Positions 1 to 9,550 are shown, numbered from the stretch's first letter. The stretch is 64,000 nt of DNA from Semisulcospira habei (GCA_036245525.1 BTPG01000006.1:74692727-74756726); one strand, 5' to 3'. A program made the numbers and translations. The notes: generated by a model not told the origin, from the letters alone.

Positions 1-370
1 TCAGTAAAGCCGCCGCCCGTGCATTGAATAATCACTATCTGCACTGTCAAGAAGCTGGTGTCAGTAGTTGCTGCAACTAGCATGTGCCTTCGCCTTCTTA
101 GAGCTGTGCATACGAAACGTATCAACAACACTAATAAAAATATTCGTGTTTTTTTTTTCAATGGCGGGTAATCTAGCACTACCGCTGAACTCATGGTCGA
201 TCTGTCTCCCTCTTTTTTTTAATTAGTTTGTTTAGTCTGTGCTAGTTGCGGATGTAGCTTGAAATAGTCTGACACAACATGTGGCCTATTTCAATGTCGT
301 CCGCCCACTCGCTTTAAACTTGGTCCCGTCCATATACTGTACAAGGTTCTTGGGCCACCTGCATTACATC
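1..370. other. no feature recognised
   Basis: Ordinary mixed sequence with short T tracts. I see no exon, RNA gene or inverted repeat here. Confidence 0.5.
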
Positions 371-437
371 TGCAAGAGGTATAGATTCTCATGAGCCCCT
401 GCGGATGCAGGGGCTCATGAAAATCTATGCCTCTTTT
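371..437. repeat. pal-A palindrome
   Basis: Hairpin with arms of about 30 nt and centre GCCCCTGC-GGAT-GCAGGGGC. It belongs to the ATTCTCATG subtype (instead of ATCCTCATG). The right arm has one change (GAAAAT) and ends CTCTTTTA instead of CTCTTGCA. Confidence 0.85.
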
Positions 438-561
438 AGTAATTATCTTGGAACGGCCCCATTTCATTACACCTATTTTTTTCAGGATTAGGTCATCTGG
501 GTTCATGTTCATGACGATACATGGATGCAATTCCGGAGGTTGCAACCTGCAACACAAGGCA

Positions 562-626
562 GCAAGAGAGACAGATTTTGATGGGCCCATGCATTCACAC
601 GGACTCGTGAGAATATAGTACTCTCT
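562..626. repeat. decayed pal-A palindrome
   Basis: AGCAAGAGAGACAGATT is followed by GATGGGCCC, then ACTCGTGAGAAT and CTCTCT. The order of pal-A blocks is kept but the arms no longer match well. The right end runs into a (CT)n tract at 619-640. Confidence 0.4.
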
Positions 627-790
627 CTCTCTCTCTCTCACTGGTAGCGACCGGCACTTACTGACGTGATTGTTCCTCAAACACACAAGGCAAAATACTT
701 CTCCTGAGTAATTATTTTGAGACAGTTACCCGTAATATTACCTCCTTACTGAAGTCCGTTATCAAACTCAAAACTACAATCTTCCAGAAA

Positions 791-838
791 CATAGATTTT
801 CATGTGACCTCAGCCGCAGAGGCTCACGTGCATCTAAA
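791..838. repeat. decayed pal-A palindrome
   Basis: CATAGATTTTCATGTG on the left and GGCTCACGTGCATCTA on the right still pair across a CAGCCGCAG centre. Both outer AAGAGG ends are lost. Confidence 0.45.
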
Positions 839-924
839 CCCTTGCTGATCGAAAAATGGACTCAAGCTCTTCCCAACTTGAGGGTGCTATTGGGGATTTC
901 AGTACGACTTAGCCAAACCACGCC

Positions 925-971
925 ATCTGCAAGAGGCTCAGGTTCACATAGGCCCCTGCAGCCCCTCTTGG
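925..971. repeat. truncated pal-A palindrome
   Basis: A recognisable left arm (TCTGCAAGAGGCTCAGG, then CACATAGGCCCCTGCA) joins directly to GCCCCTCTTGG, so most of the right arm is deleted. Confidence 0.45.
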
Positions 972-1362
972 TGGATGAAATGAGTTCCGACTTCTCCTCA
1001 GCCCGAGTGCGTTACTTGAGCTTAAACCGTGCGACTGTGGCGGAGCAGACAACTGCGCCTTCTGTCTGCGCCGCTATCAGCAGATGCTAATAAGTTACAC
1101 AAACGTCCGGTGTAATTTCGGTCATAACGCTGAGAGCGGGCATTTACGGCCGCAGTCGAGAAGATTCTTAGACGCCGGCAGTTTCTTTCCCCCTTTAACA
1201 CACGGACTCCTCAGGTCCAATTTCGCAACCGCCGGTTTGGGAGCTGAAGATTACAGTAACCAAAGGGTTATCTTACAGCAAAGATCTTTAATCGACAGGA
1301 TTTCTGGTTATCGCTCAGGAGCGGCCGGATCGATCATGAAAGTTTACGGACGGTGCCAGGCG
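972..1362. other. no feature recognised
   Basis: Mixed sequence of moderate GC content. Short open frames occur but have no recognisable domain or splice context. Confidence 0.4.
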
Positions 1363-1436
1363 CACTCTGGTTGTCTCCCTCGATTTGCTACCGCTGAACA
1401 GCGGTTGCGAATCGAGGGAGACACTGAACCAGTGTG
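1363..1436. repeat. pal-H palindrome
   Basis: Arms CTGGTTGTCTCCCTCGAT and ATCGAGGGAGAC(..)CCAGTG enclose a GCTACCGCTG-AA-CAGCGGTTGC centre. A short insertion (ACTGAA) interrupts the right arm. Further pal-H copies lie at 6381, 11613, 44404 and 57268. Confidence 0.8.
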
Positions 1437-1558
1437 GTCTTGCAGTTGTCCTCGGAAGAACAAAAACACTACAGTGCATGAGACTGACCAACCATGACAG
1501 TTCAAGGATGGTGGGATAGAAATGCTTGAAAATACACGACAATGTCAGTAATCCACCC

Positions 1559-1741
1559 CCCCCTCCCCACCACACACACCCTTCGAGGTGAGGTGTTGGT
1601 GACAGCGGTGGTTAATTTGTGTGGCTGCACAGTGGTGCAGTGTGACGGATGGTGATGGTGGTGACTGCTGATGTTGCTGTGGTGGTGGTGGCGGTTGCTG
1701 TTGTAGTGGTGGTGGTGGCGGTGGCGGCGGCGGCTGCAGCT
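1559..1741. repeat. C-rich tract and GGT-rich trinucleotide repeat
   Basis: CCCCCC-rich sequence near 1559-1575 is followed, from 1643, by an imperfect GGT/GGC repeat. The Val/Ala/His-rich open frames across it on both strands are products of the repeat. Confidence 0.7.
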
Positions 1742-1878
1742 AGCGATGGTGGGGAAAGCAATAAACGCCAACGTCACTCTGTGAGTCACGGCGCCCTGCG
1801 TCAACCTCCACCTTCAGCCCCACTCACTTCTTCTCATCAAGAACCGCAGACTGAACCAAACAACGCCGACCCTTGCCA

Positions 1879-1942
1879 CAAGAGGCATAGATTCTCATGA
1901 GCCCCTGTGGCAGCAGGGGCTCATGAGAATCTATGCCTCTTG
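1879..1942. repeat. pal-A palindrome (ATTC subtype)
   Basis: Near-perfect 64-bp palindrome from CAAGAGG to CCTCTTG. The ATTCTCATG / CATGAGAAT change from the common ATCC form is present in both arms. Centre: CCCCTG-TGGCAG-CAGGGG. Confidence 0.9.
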
Positions 1943-2067
1943 CAGATGGCCAAGGCGCTCGCATCGGCGTCGACCTGAAGAGCAGCACCTTGCGCCGCCA
2001 AATTGCTTCGATAAAATTAACATGGGTCCAACAAAAAGGTCGTCCCTCCACGAGGTTCTATCGATCT

Positions 2068-2134
2068 GCACAGAGACATAGGTCCTCGTGAGCCCCTGCA
2101 GGTACAAGGGCTCATGAGGATCAATGCCTCTTGC
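2068..2134. repeat. pal-A palindrome
   Basis: The left arm carries AGAGACATAGGTCCTCGTG, the right CATGAGGATCAATGCCTCT, so the arms have several private mismatches. Centre: CCCCTGCAGGTACAAGGG. Confidence 0.8.
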
Positions 2135-2337
2135 TGGCAAAGGGTGGGAGTAATTTACATGTAGGCTGACGTGATGAGGGAGGTGACAGAGGGATCTGAT
2201 GGACTAAATGCTGGCTGGAACTTGAACTGGCTGCACGAACAGTCCTGGGGGATCAAACGTTTTGTTCACCGAACAGGCACTGCAACATTACTGAGGCGCG
2301 GGAGAAGATGATTTTGTTTTTGTTACTCTCTTTTTCT
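2135..2337. other. no feature recognised
   Basis: Unremarkable sequence between a pal-A copy and a SINE-like tail. Confidence 0.4.
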
Positions 2338-2400
2338 TTCCCGCCGTGAGATGGCCTTAGTTGCCTGCTCGGCGTTAAACCCAAATAACTAACTAACTCA
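2338..2400 (+). mobile_element. SINE-like 3' tail fragment
   Basis: CCGCCGTGAGATGGCCTTAG, then CTGCTCGGCGTTAAAC and a short AACTAACTAAC tail. The same block (CCGCCGTGAAATTGCC..CTGCTCGG) recurs at 51077-51114. No head with an internal promoter is visible upstream. Confidence 0.55.
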
Positions 2401-2457
2401 CTCTCTTTTTCTTTCTCGTCTTCTTCATTTCCAACTTAGTATCCTATTCTACTTCAC

Positions 2458-2462
<5 letters not shown>

Positions 2463-2516
<54 letters not shown>

Positions 2517-2575
2517 TGTGTGTGTGCGTGCGTGCGTGCGTGCGTGCGTGTGTGCGTGTGTGTGTATGTTTGTGT
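2463..2575. repeat. (TG)n microsatellite with TGCG interruptions
   Basis: About 52 bp of pure TG, then GTGCGTGCG repeats and a second TG stretch. Cys/Val-rich frames across it are artefacts. Confidence 0.95.
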
Positions 2576-2694
2576 TTTACAAATTATATCTACATCGTAT
2601 CGAACCAGAGCTCATCTGAGAGGAGGTTCAGTCTCTGGGGTAAGACTGGAACAGTATTCGACATCGGGAGTTCTGACCGCTGTCAGAGAAATGG

Positions 2695-2820
2695 TTAACC
2701 CATTCAACCGCGATAGTCAAGGGTAGTGCCAGATTAGCTTGGCGCCTGAAGGCGCCAAGCTAATCTGGCACTACCCTTGAATGATCATGGTCGACCCACC
2801 TCCTGCAGTAGTGCGTTGAA
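2695..2820. mobile_element. pal-B element, left side shortened
   Basis: Starts TTAACCCATTCAACCGCGA. The core palindrome (about 2717-2780) has TCAAGGGTAGTGCCAG arms and centre GGCGCC-TGAA-GGCGCC. The left arm between the end and TCAAGG is deleted, and the right end fades before a second TTAA. Confidence 0.85.
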
Positions 2821-3277
2821 GCCAAACATATTAAAATGCAGTGTTCCTCAAAAAAGCAAAAAGAGCGTCAAAATGTATGGCCTTGCTTTTCAAAGTCGCA
2901 AGAAAGACAGTGCTGAAAAAATCCCATTTTTCACCCGCACATTTTTTTTTTTATGTTGCAGATGTGGACAGACTGCTGGCCAGGTCTTGCGCTGATAAAA
3001 TGCATGAAGTGGAATCATGCCAACAAAACGATACACTCCTTCACACAACTCCACCTTCCTTCAAAATGCACAGATCCTCATGATACCCCACAATATAGGC
3101 GCTAACAGGAATCAAGCGGGGGCTCTAGAGGATTCACGCTTTTGCTCCTTGGATGCGGTCACCTGAAGAACGTATTGGCTAGATATAGGTATCATGCAAA
3201 GAAAAGCCGTTTGTCGTAAAACACTTGTGTGAATCGCTGATTAAATGCATCCCGTCAATGAGGAGTACACTCATGAT
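2821..3277. other. mostly unassigned; possible pal-A half
   Basis: Contains CACAGATCCTCATGATACCCC near 3069, resembling one pal-A arm without its partner. Nothing else is recognised. Confidence 0.35.
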
Positions 3278-3325
3278 AATTGTCTCCCTCGATTCGTTAT
3301 GTACGGTGCTATAACCAGCGTGGGG
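3278..3325. repeat. decayed pal-H
   Basis: ATTGTCTCCCTCGATTCGTTA is the pal-H left arm followed by GGTGCTATAACCAGCGTG. The second arm is badly eroded. Confidence 0.4.
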
Positions 3326-3446
3326 TACTTTCTTAGACGCATGTGAGTTGTCACTTAAATAAGAACCCGTTTACTTTGTTCAATAATTCCTTCTCGATTG
3401 CAGCGTATCGGCATCGGATACATGTGAAGACGTGTTCCGAGTCGCC

Positions 3447-3501
3447 CGTCGGCTGTCGGAATCACCTCGACAAAAAGTGCTACCGACAGCCAAAGGGTTA
3501 C
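3447..3501. repeat. pal-C right half
   Basis: GGCTGTCGGAATCACCTCGA, then AAAAAGTGCTACCGACAGCC and AAAGGGTTA: the inner loop and right arm of pal-C. The left terminal arm is missing. Confidence 0.6.
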
Positions 3502-3713
3502 ATCTATCTCACGAGCAACATTTCGTTCACATCTCTGTATGAGTAGGTCCTAGAGGTGTAGAGCCAGAGTGTTTCATTTGGCAGCAACAGGTCCTGATGA
3601 TGGAAAAGCAAGAGGGTGAGGATTAAATATTCATGAAATTCTCCTCCAGGAATTCCGGTTATCTGAGATCTGTTCCGGATTTTTTTCCTTGGGGGACGTA
3701 AAAGGGGGATGAA

Positions 3714-3752
3714 AGGGGGGGGGGACGGGGGGGGGGGGGTGGGGGGGGGGGG
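3714..3752. repeat. poly-G tract
   Basis: Nearly pure G with single A/C/T interruptions. It reads as poly-Pro on the minus strand, which should not be taken as a gene. Confidence 0.9.
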
Positions 3753-4426
3753 TTTCTCACGTACGACACGTTCGCTGACGGTCACTTGCGCGTTACAAGA
3801 CGGGCTAGAGTGACAAGCTCTTGCACGGCGTGGGCGTTTTGCAGCTAAACTTTCTTAGAAGCTTATACAGCTTACGAACTGGAGCATTTTTTGGCACACG
3901 ACAGGTGCAGCCGGCTTTGACTGCTGTTATTATGTAGCCTAGATCTGAGATCATTTCTCTGTCGACGGTATTTTGTTTCTGTTGTTAACTTGTATTTCAT
4001 GTACTAGCTTTAGTCAAGTAGGAACTTTACGAAAGAACATATACTAGTGTGTTCAGGAGACAAAGAGTTGTCTTAGTATTCTGTTTTTGTCAGGGAGGTT
4101 CGGGTCGGGATGAGGCCACTGGCGCCGGCCTTTATATGCCTTGGCGATGGGCTTCACACGTCTCGAGTCATTGTCTATTTTGTAGCTATGTTATTGTCCA
4201 TTTGTTTGTAAACTGTTGTGTGAGTGTGTGTCAGTGATTGCAAGCTGTACCTGAGGTGGCGAGACGAATTTATCTTTTCGAGATAGTAAAGTACTCTTAT
4301 TTTTATGCTTATTAGACGGATCAGCCAGGACAGTTACAGAATATTCAGTGCCCAAGTAGCTTGGCGTCTGACTCCAAGCAGACACTGAATGGACACCTAT
4401 GAAAAAGACGACACGAGAAAATAAAA
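3753..4426. other. no feature recognised
   Basis: No open frame, inverted repeat or known tail supported. Possible unique intronic or intergenic sequence. Confidence 0.4.
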
Positions 4427-4502
4427 TTAACCCTTTGGCTGTCGGTAGTGGCCTTTGTCGCGATGATTCCGACAGCTACCGCTACCGACAGCTATGGGTT
4501 AA
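4427..4502. mobile_element. pal-C element, internally shortened
   Basis: Bounded by TTAACCCTTTGGCTGTCGG and CCGACAGCTATGGGTTAA. The inner right half of the hairpin is deleted (GATTCCGACAGCTACCGC), giving 76 bp against about 92 bp for full copies at 42755 and 42843. Confidence 0.85.
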
Positions 4503-4893
4503 AACAAGGGAAAAGTTAGTTATTCAGGTTTAGCGCTGAGCAGGCGACAAAGGCTATCTTAATGCGGCAAAACAACTGACAGAGTTCATTCAGAAACTAG
4601 GGGGACAAATACACTACATAATGTGTGCATATCCTACCATTGTGTACTTAAACTATACAACAACAAAAAGCCATCATCGATAAGTCTGCGAATTCACAGT
4701 GAAGGATCATTTACACGAAACCCAACTTGAGAAACATATATAAACGTTCTGTCTCACACCAAATTCTTCCAAAATTACAGCAATATCTCCGGCGCAGCGT
4801 GCGATCGTATCTTGTTGGCCAGCAATTTAGGTGACAGAGACTGATCGTCGGAGTTCAGACCAGCGACCGCAAGGGGACGCACTAGACACAACT
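4503..4893. other. no feature recognised
   Basis: AT-rich, apparently unique sequence. Confidence 0.4.
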
Positions 4894-4961
4894 GCAAGAG
4901 GCACAGATCCTCATGAGCCCCCGCAGGCTGCTGGGGGGCTCGTGACGATCTTTGTCTCTTG
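4894..4961. repeat. pal-A palindrome
   Basis: Left arm GCAAGAGGCACAGATCCTCA; right arm reads CTCGTGACGATCTTTGTCTC. Centre CCCCCGCAGGCTGCTGGGGGG. About five arm mismatches. Confidence 0.85.
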
Positions 4962-5151
4962 AACATGCTGGCTTTGTATGTGTTTCCTTTGACAAAGTGG
5001 GCTCAGCTGGGTTTCAGTGTACAGCGGGTGAGCGAAACGGCTGTAACATTAACTGGGCACCAGGCAAAACTAGAAATGGATCTGTCATTGTCCTTGTGAG
5101 GCGTGGCGGTCCGACACCTGAGTCCGGCATTCCTGACACACTAGAACAGGA

Positions 5152-5256
5152 GATGAGCTGACCATGATAGTTCAAGGGTGGTGCCAGAATAGCAAGGCGC
5201 CTCCAGTCGCCATGCTATTCTGGCACCGCCCTTGAACTATCACGGTTAGCTCATCT
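5152..5256. repeat. pal-B core palindrome
   Basis: Arms GATGAGCTGACCATGATAG and CTATCACGGTTAGCTCATC. Both arms carry GAGCT instead of the usual GGATCG, so the change is paired. The centre is imperfect (AAGGCGCCTCCAGTCGCCAT). No TTAA boundary found. Confidence 0.8.
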
Positions 5257-5632
5257 GTTTTCAACAAAGCAGTCTTTGAGTGGACAGATGGAACTATTCA
5301 GCTGTTTGCATATTCCACCATAAAGGCGATACGCTGTATCCGAAGACAATCCATTACAATGTAAATACGGAGGGACGGACTTTCAGACACAAACCATGTA
5401 ACAGACGGATAACAGGCAGGCCGAGAGGCAGACAAAAAGACGGACAGACAGACCGACGCCTCTGCAACAACAAAACAGACGATTCCAGGAGTTGAGGAGT
5501 TTGCAGACGGCGGCAGACTCCACCTGACTTTAGCTGTCGACGCCATTCGGAGCTTTTTGTCTCCTGCATCCTGCACCCCACGCTGATAACACATCAAAGG
5601 AACTTACTTCCGTGTTTGAAGGGGTGGAGAGG

Positions 5633-5764
5633 GAAGGGGGGGGGGGGAGGGGCAGAGAGAAAGAGAGAGAGAGAGAGAGATGCCTCCCTACTCTCTCCCC
5701 CCCCCCCCCCCCCCATAACCGTCGTGGGCCCGAGGACGTTTTTGCTACTTATGGGGGGGGGGGG

Positions 5765-5830
<66 letters not shown>

Positions 5831-5883
5831 CCCCCCCCTCCCCCCAACCCCCAACGTAGCAAAACGTCCTCGGGCCCACGACG
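5633..5883. repeat. pal-D arms around a (GA)n / G / C tract
   Basis: GTCGTGGGCCCGAGGACG (5721-5738) and CGTCCTCGGGCCCACGAC (5865-5882) are inverted copies of the pal-D arm, and the flanking TTTGCTACT / GTAGCAAA also pairs. The loop is a poly-G run, about 60 bp of (GA)n and a poly-C run. A second (GA)n and poly-C lie just left of the first arm. Confidence 0.8.
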
Positions 5884-6380
5884 CCCCGAAGACGTTTGCT
5901 CACTGCCCCCCCTCCCCCACCCACCCCAATTTTGGTGGCCAATATGGATAGGTGTAAATCTCTACTTTTTCATTTTTTTTCATTATCAGTCATTCGAGAC
6001 GTACAGCGGCAGCACACACGGGGCAGATAACATTAAACAACCGGTATTTTGTTGTATCTCTGAATTCATGGTATTCCAAAATGGAAACAAGCAACTGACA
6101 CTGAAACACACAGTTTTCCGCCGCTTCCCCGGCCAAGGCCTGACAGCTCCAGAAGTCAGTCTCTAACAAACGGCATTTTCATTACAAGTAATTACCCTCG
6201 CAGACTGTGAACTGGCGCCAGAGTCCAAGTCAGAAGACAAAAAGGATCTGAACAGAACCAGCAAAGAGTCGCAGATGCACGCAAGCGGCGTCCGCGGCAG
6301 ACGGCGGAGAGCCATGACTTGAGGACCTACGTCTCTTGCTGGTGGACGACATTCACCTGGGTAAACTACACGTACAAGTT
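5884..6380. other. no feature recognised
   Basis: Mixed sequence with a C-rich start. An open frame reaches in from the simple repeats but is not credible as a gene. Confidence 0.4.
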
Positions 6381-6455
6381 CACACTGGTCGTCTCCGTCG
6401 ATTTCATACTGCTGATCAGCGTTAGCGAGGGGAGCGAGGGAGACAACCAGTGTGG
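6381..6455. repeat. pal-H palindrome
   Basis: Left arm CACTGGTCGTCTCCGTCGAT, right arm GCGAGGGAGACAACCAGTG. The centre ACTGCTGATCAGCGTTAGC is preserved; four to five arm mismatches. Confidence 0.8.
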
Positions 6456-6486
6456 CACTCAGCCCTGGTACACCGTGGCCTCGACA

Positions 6487-6592
6487 GGAGATGGATCGAC
6501 AATGACAGTTCAAGGGTGGCGCCAAAATGGTTTGTCGCCGGTAGGCGCCAAATCATTCTGGCGCCACCCTTGAACTATCATTGTCATCTCCT
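6487..6592. repeat. pal-B core palindrome founding a tandem array
   Basis: GGAGATGGATCGACAATGAC begins the left arm, and the right arm ends TTGTCATCTCC. The subtype has GGTGGCGCC and an imperfect centre (GGTTTGTCGCCGGTAGGCGCC). Its right arm is the first unit of the array that follows. Confidence 0.9.
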
Positions 6593-6898
6593 CATGACGG
6601 CGCCAAACCATTCTGTCGCCACCCTTGAACTATCACTGTCGATCGATCTCCTCATGACGGCGCCAAACCATTCTGGCGCCATCCTTGAACTATCATTGTC
6701 GATCCATCTCCCCATGACAGCGCCAAACCATTCTGGCGCCACCCTTGAACTATCATCGTCGATCCATCTCCTCATGACAGCGCCAAACCATTCTGGCGCC
6801 ACCCTTGAACTAGCATCGTCGATCCATCTCCTCATGACGGCGCCAAACCACTCTGGCGCCACCCTTGAACTATCATTGTCGATCCACCTCCTCAACTA
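6544..6898. repeat. 60-bp tandem array made from one pal-B arm
   Basis: Six units: the first about 55 bp (6544-6598), then four exact 60-bp periods (6599, 6659, 6719, 6779) and a final unit (6839-6898). Each carries GGCGCCAAACCATTCTGGCG, ACCCTTGAACTATCAT and CATCTCCTCATGAC. Units differ at a few sites each. Because 60 is divisible by three, open frames run through on both strands (194 and 103 codons); nothing suggests translation. Confidence 0.95.
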
Positions 6899-7341
6899 TC
6901 ATGCGGTCACTGTCCGGAAGACCATGGTTCGAAGAGGTTGGCCGCGAACTGTATTACATCTGGGACCCTGGGACCCTATGGAGGGTTTAAGGAGTGAACC
7001 GAGTACAGCTTTAGCAACAGGACTGTTCAATTAACACTTGAACGGACGGATCTTTACACTGTACACACGTCAGAGAGCCGAAGACCTCCCAGGGGCCAGG
7101 GGCCAAGTTCAATCATCCCGCTCGCTCACCTCACCCCTGTAAACCCCCCCCCCCCCCATCCCCCACCCCCACCCCCTTTTGTGCATGCAGCCACCGGTAC
7201 TGAAAACAGTACCGTTGGCAGTACGCACCATTGGGGTTAACCTTTCCTGCCACAGATCGCCGATTTTTGTTCTGAATTAATTGTTGATTCAACATTAAGG
7301 ATACCCAGCCGTCCAAGGAACGTGGACACGAAATGGAGTCA
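6899..7341. other. poly-C tract; rest unassigned
   Basis: A poly-C run at 7145-7157 is followed by CCCCCACC repeats. From 7237 TTAACCTTTCCTGCC may be the left end of a full-length pal-A whose core is at 7342; the stretch 7300-7341 matches the flank of the pal-A copy at 49074. Confidence 0.55.
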
Positions 7342-7407
7342 GCAAGAGACACAGATCCTCATGAGCCCCCGCATCCGCGGGGGCTCATGAGGATCTATGT
7401 CTCTTGC
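7342..7407. repeat. pal-A palindrome (GAGAC subtype)
   Basis: GCAAGAGACACAGATCC on the left and GGATCTATGTCTCTTGC on the right: AGAGAC / GTCTCT replaces AGAGGC / GCCTCT in both arms. Centre CCCCCGC-ATCC-GCGGGGG is perfect. Confidence 0.92.
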
Positions 7408-7513
7408 AGTGGGATCATGATCGTGTTCCGTTTCTCTCGGCAGTCTCACGGGGTTCACGTCTCTCCTACCGCGTGAGAAACTTCAGTGTAAACCCGCTGC
7501 AAAGAACTAAAAC

Positions 7514-7566
7514 AGGAGGCATAGGTAATCATCGGCTGCGGGGCTCACGATGACCTATGTTGCCCT
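7514..7566. repeat. decayed pal-A
   Basis: AGGAGGCATAGGTAATCAT pairs with ACGATGACCTATGTTGCC. Most of the GC-rich stem is lost on the left side. Confidence 0.5.
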
Positions 7567-8039
7567 CACTACAGAAACAGATCTATGCTGTTTGATGGGG
7601 GAACGAACATTGCACTCTGCATGCAGGAAGTCAAATACAACGCTGGCAAGTCGGAAAGGGCGGGAGGGGGTGGGGGGCCGTGGTTACGGACTTTGTGAAG
7701 TGCAGCGGCTATTGCTAATTAAAGCTGAGAGGGTCAGTCAAGTCCTCGCAGTTCACGCATGCAGCCGTGTTGGTGCCAAGGTAAACTGACAGTTCTTACT
7801 TAATGGGCGTGCTGGTCTGTGCCGATTGCTCGGTCAGACCTGCTTCGGAGTAAAATGTGCCGGTCAGTATGGCGAACCCACCGTAAACGGTATGTCGAAG
7901 GTGTAACTGGGAAACTTCGTAACTGACACACATTTGTGTTTGATACGAGGTACTCCAAGTTACACCGATAACACTGACATCCTAACCTTTAGGCTTAACA
8001 GTGTAAGTAAATTAATGATGCATTGAGGAGCAACGACTG
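7567..8039. other. no feature recognised
   Basis: Apparently unique sequence with two short stretches of similar text (GTGTAACTGGGAAACTTCG and near it) but no clear repeat. Confidence 0.35.
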
Positions 8040-8228
8040 TAACTGACCCACTTAGCCGCGACACACTACAGCAGGAGATGAATCGATCATGATAATTCAA
8101 GGGTAGTGTCAGATCAGCGCCAAGCTAATCTGGCACTACCGTCGAATTATCATGGTCGACCCATCTCCTGCAACTGGTACAGAGTCGTTAGGTGACATCT
8201 CCGAAGTTTGAGAAGTGCGGCCTTGGGA
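8040..8228. mobile_element. pal-B element with short centre
   Basis: Left flank ACACTACAGCAGGAGATG and right flank CATCTCCTGCAACTGG, then TGGTACAGAGTCGTTAGG and TTTGAGAAGTGCGG: the full pal-B layout. The core has lost about 20 bp at the tip (AGATCAGCGCCAAGCTAATC). Terminal TTAA is degraded on both sides. Confidence 0.85.
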
Positions 8229-8286
8229 ACAAACGGAATAAGCTTTGATAAAATAATGAATTTTAAAATGTAACAAGAAAAAAAAA

Positions 8287-8329
8287 TCCATCCATCCACC
8301 CACGCACCCACCCACCATCCATCCATCGT
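8287..8329. repeat. (CCAT/CCAC)n tetranucleotide repeat
   Basis: Short imperfect CCAT/CCAC run in the intron directly downstream of the host exon (minus-strand sense). Confidence 0.85.
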
Positions 8330-8391
8330 CACTGGCAAACGTACACTGGCAGAACCATGCAGATGCGAAAATGAAGACCACATAAACTCAC

Positions 8392-8930
8392 CTAGGCGAT
8401 GAAAACGTGGAGGTGGGGTGGTGACTGTGGCCGTGCGTATGGTGCCCATGCCTGCCGATGCTGTCAAACGGGTGAGCGGCAAAGTCGAAGTAATTGTTGT
8501 TTAGTCTCGTCAGCCGCTCGAAATCCCAACTCAAGTCGAAGGAAGGTGGCTTCATGGATGGATTATTCGGGTTCAACGCCGGGAACGGAGGAGGAAACGA
8601 GCCAAAAAGCCCCCCACCGTTACAGTCAAACAGCGAATTGTGACTGGACATCTGGCTGGACGACAAGTGTCCGTGATGCAGTGATCCGTGGTGCGGCATG
8701 GGTCCATCATTGAGTGAACCGTGATGCAAAGATCCGTGTCCGTGAGTGCCGAGCGCGCCATGTCCGTTGTGGGTGTCCGTGGCGTGATGGTCGAAATGGT
8801 AGGAGTTGGAGAGAAAGGTCTGGAAGACGTCGTGTTGCTCGTTGTTGAAGAAACTCTCGGCGCTGGAGTACATGAAAGACAGGAACATCTGGCGGCTGGC
8901 GTTGTGGTCTGGACCCTGGTTTCCACTCAT
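8392..8930 (-). CDS. first coding exon of an unrecognised His/Ser/Asn-rich protein (partial)
   Basis: Seen: the first ATG is at 8930 (context GCGACAATGAGT, purine at -3). The upstream in-frame sequence reaches a stop at 8972-8970 with no earlier ATG. The frame stays open for 179 codons plus two bases and ends at CCTAG|GTGAGT, a strong splice donor, so the next exon must start in the matching phase. The protein begins MSGNQGPDHNASRQMF, has an aromatic/acidic N-terminal part (about residues 12-45, with SAESFFNN and HDVFQTFLSN), a His/Gly/Ser-rich middle (about 47-95), a Pro/Asn patch (about 112-128), SFDLSWDFERL near 130-140 and a His-rich end (HGHHTHGHSHH). No signal peptide or membrane segment is apparent. 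Inference: low-complexity N-termini of this kind are common in developmental regulators, but no DNA-binding domain is visible and I do not recognise the gene. No further exons are seen leftwards to position 1. Confidence 0.75.
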
Positions 8931-9112
8931 TGTCGCTGATTGCAATGTCCAACAACACACACGTAAACTTCACACTTTAAGTCCTCATGATCTACTCAAC
9001 CCCATGCTCTGAATTCAAACGCCCGCCACAGTCATTTTCCGAAACTGCGACTGACATCGTGACATCGCTATACCTGACTTGTTCTGAGGCACTGAAAGCC
9101 CGGCTGAAAGCC

Positions 9113-9274
9113 ACAAGTCTTCCCATTTTGAGTCCTAGTTAGGCTGCTGTTCTAAACTGTCGTAGCACAGTTACACGTTAAATCACACTCTGTACAAGTC
9201 TTCCCATTTCAAGTTCTAGTCAGGCTGCTGTTCTAAAAACTGCTGTAGCACAGTTACATGATAAACCACACTGT
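9113..9274. repeat. 81-bp unit present twice in tandem
   Basis: Two adjacent units, 9113-9193 and 9194-9274, each starting ACAAGTCTTCCCATTT and sharing AGGCTGCTGTTCTAAA and GCACAGTTACA, with roughly 10-15% difference. They lie just upstream of the minus-strand exon, within its 5' region. Confidence 0.85.
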
Positions 9275-9299
9275 ACAAGGCTGCTCTGCAAAAGACAGC

Positions 9300-9374
9300 A
9301 AGTCCATTGTTTTGTGAAAAGCGAGATTCTCATTGTATTACAATGAAAATCTTGCTTTTCACAAAATGGACTTA
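9300..9374. repeat. pal-N palindrome
   Basis: Arms AAGTCCATTGTTTTGTGAAA and TTTCACAAAATGGACTT enclose AAGC-GAGATTCTCATTGTA / TACAATGAAAATCTTGCTT. A second member, with the same GAAAAGCGTGA / TCTCACTTTTC core, lies at 14092. Confidence 0.85.
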
Positions 9375-9550
9375 CTGTCCACTGCCCTCACAGGGAAAAT
9401 CAGTTCAGAGATGACTCGAACCTTAACTCAGATTTTCAGACAGAAATTAGCCCTACGTTATTCCACCATCGCGGATGTCCCAAAATGCCACTACATCTTC
9501 CTCCACAGTGTGAGAAGACAAGAACTCTCTCTTAATCCGCCACCCAATAA

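Noticed and set aside
371..437. Bacterial-type terminators or CRISPR repeats
   Set aside because: The palindromes are dispersed, flanked by TTAA where complete, lie in eukaryotic DNA and have no regular spacers or nearby cas-like genes.
2463..2575. Cys/Val-rich open frames over TG repeats (also at 13.4, 31.4, 35.7, 41.7, 48.8, 52.4, 54.5, 58.0 and 62.3 kb)
   Set aside because: They exist only because two-base repeats lack stop codons; no other coding evidence.
6450..7034. 194-codon frame with repeated LLMTAPNHSGATLELS-type units
   Set aside because: It is the 60-bp non-coding pal-B arm array read in frame; a similar frame exists on the opposite strand.
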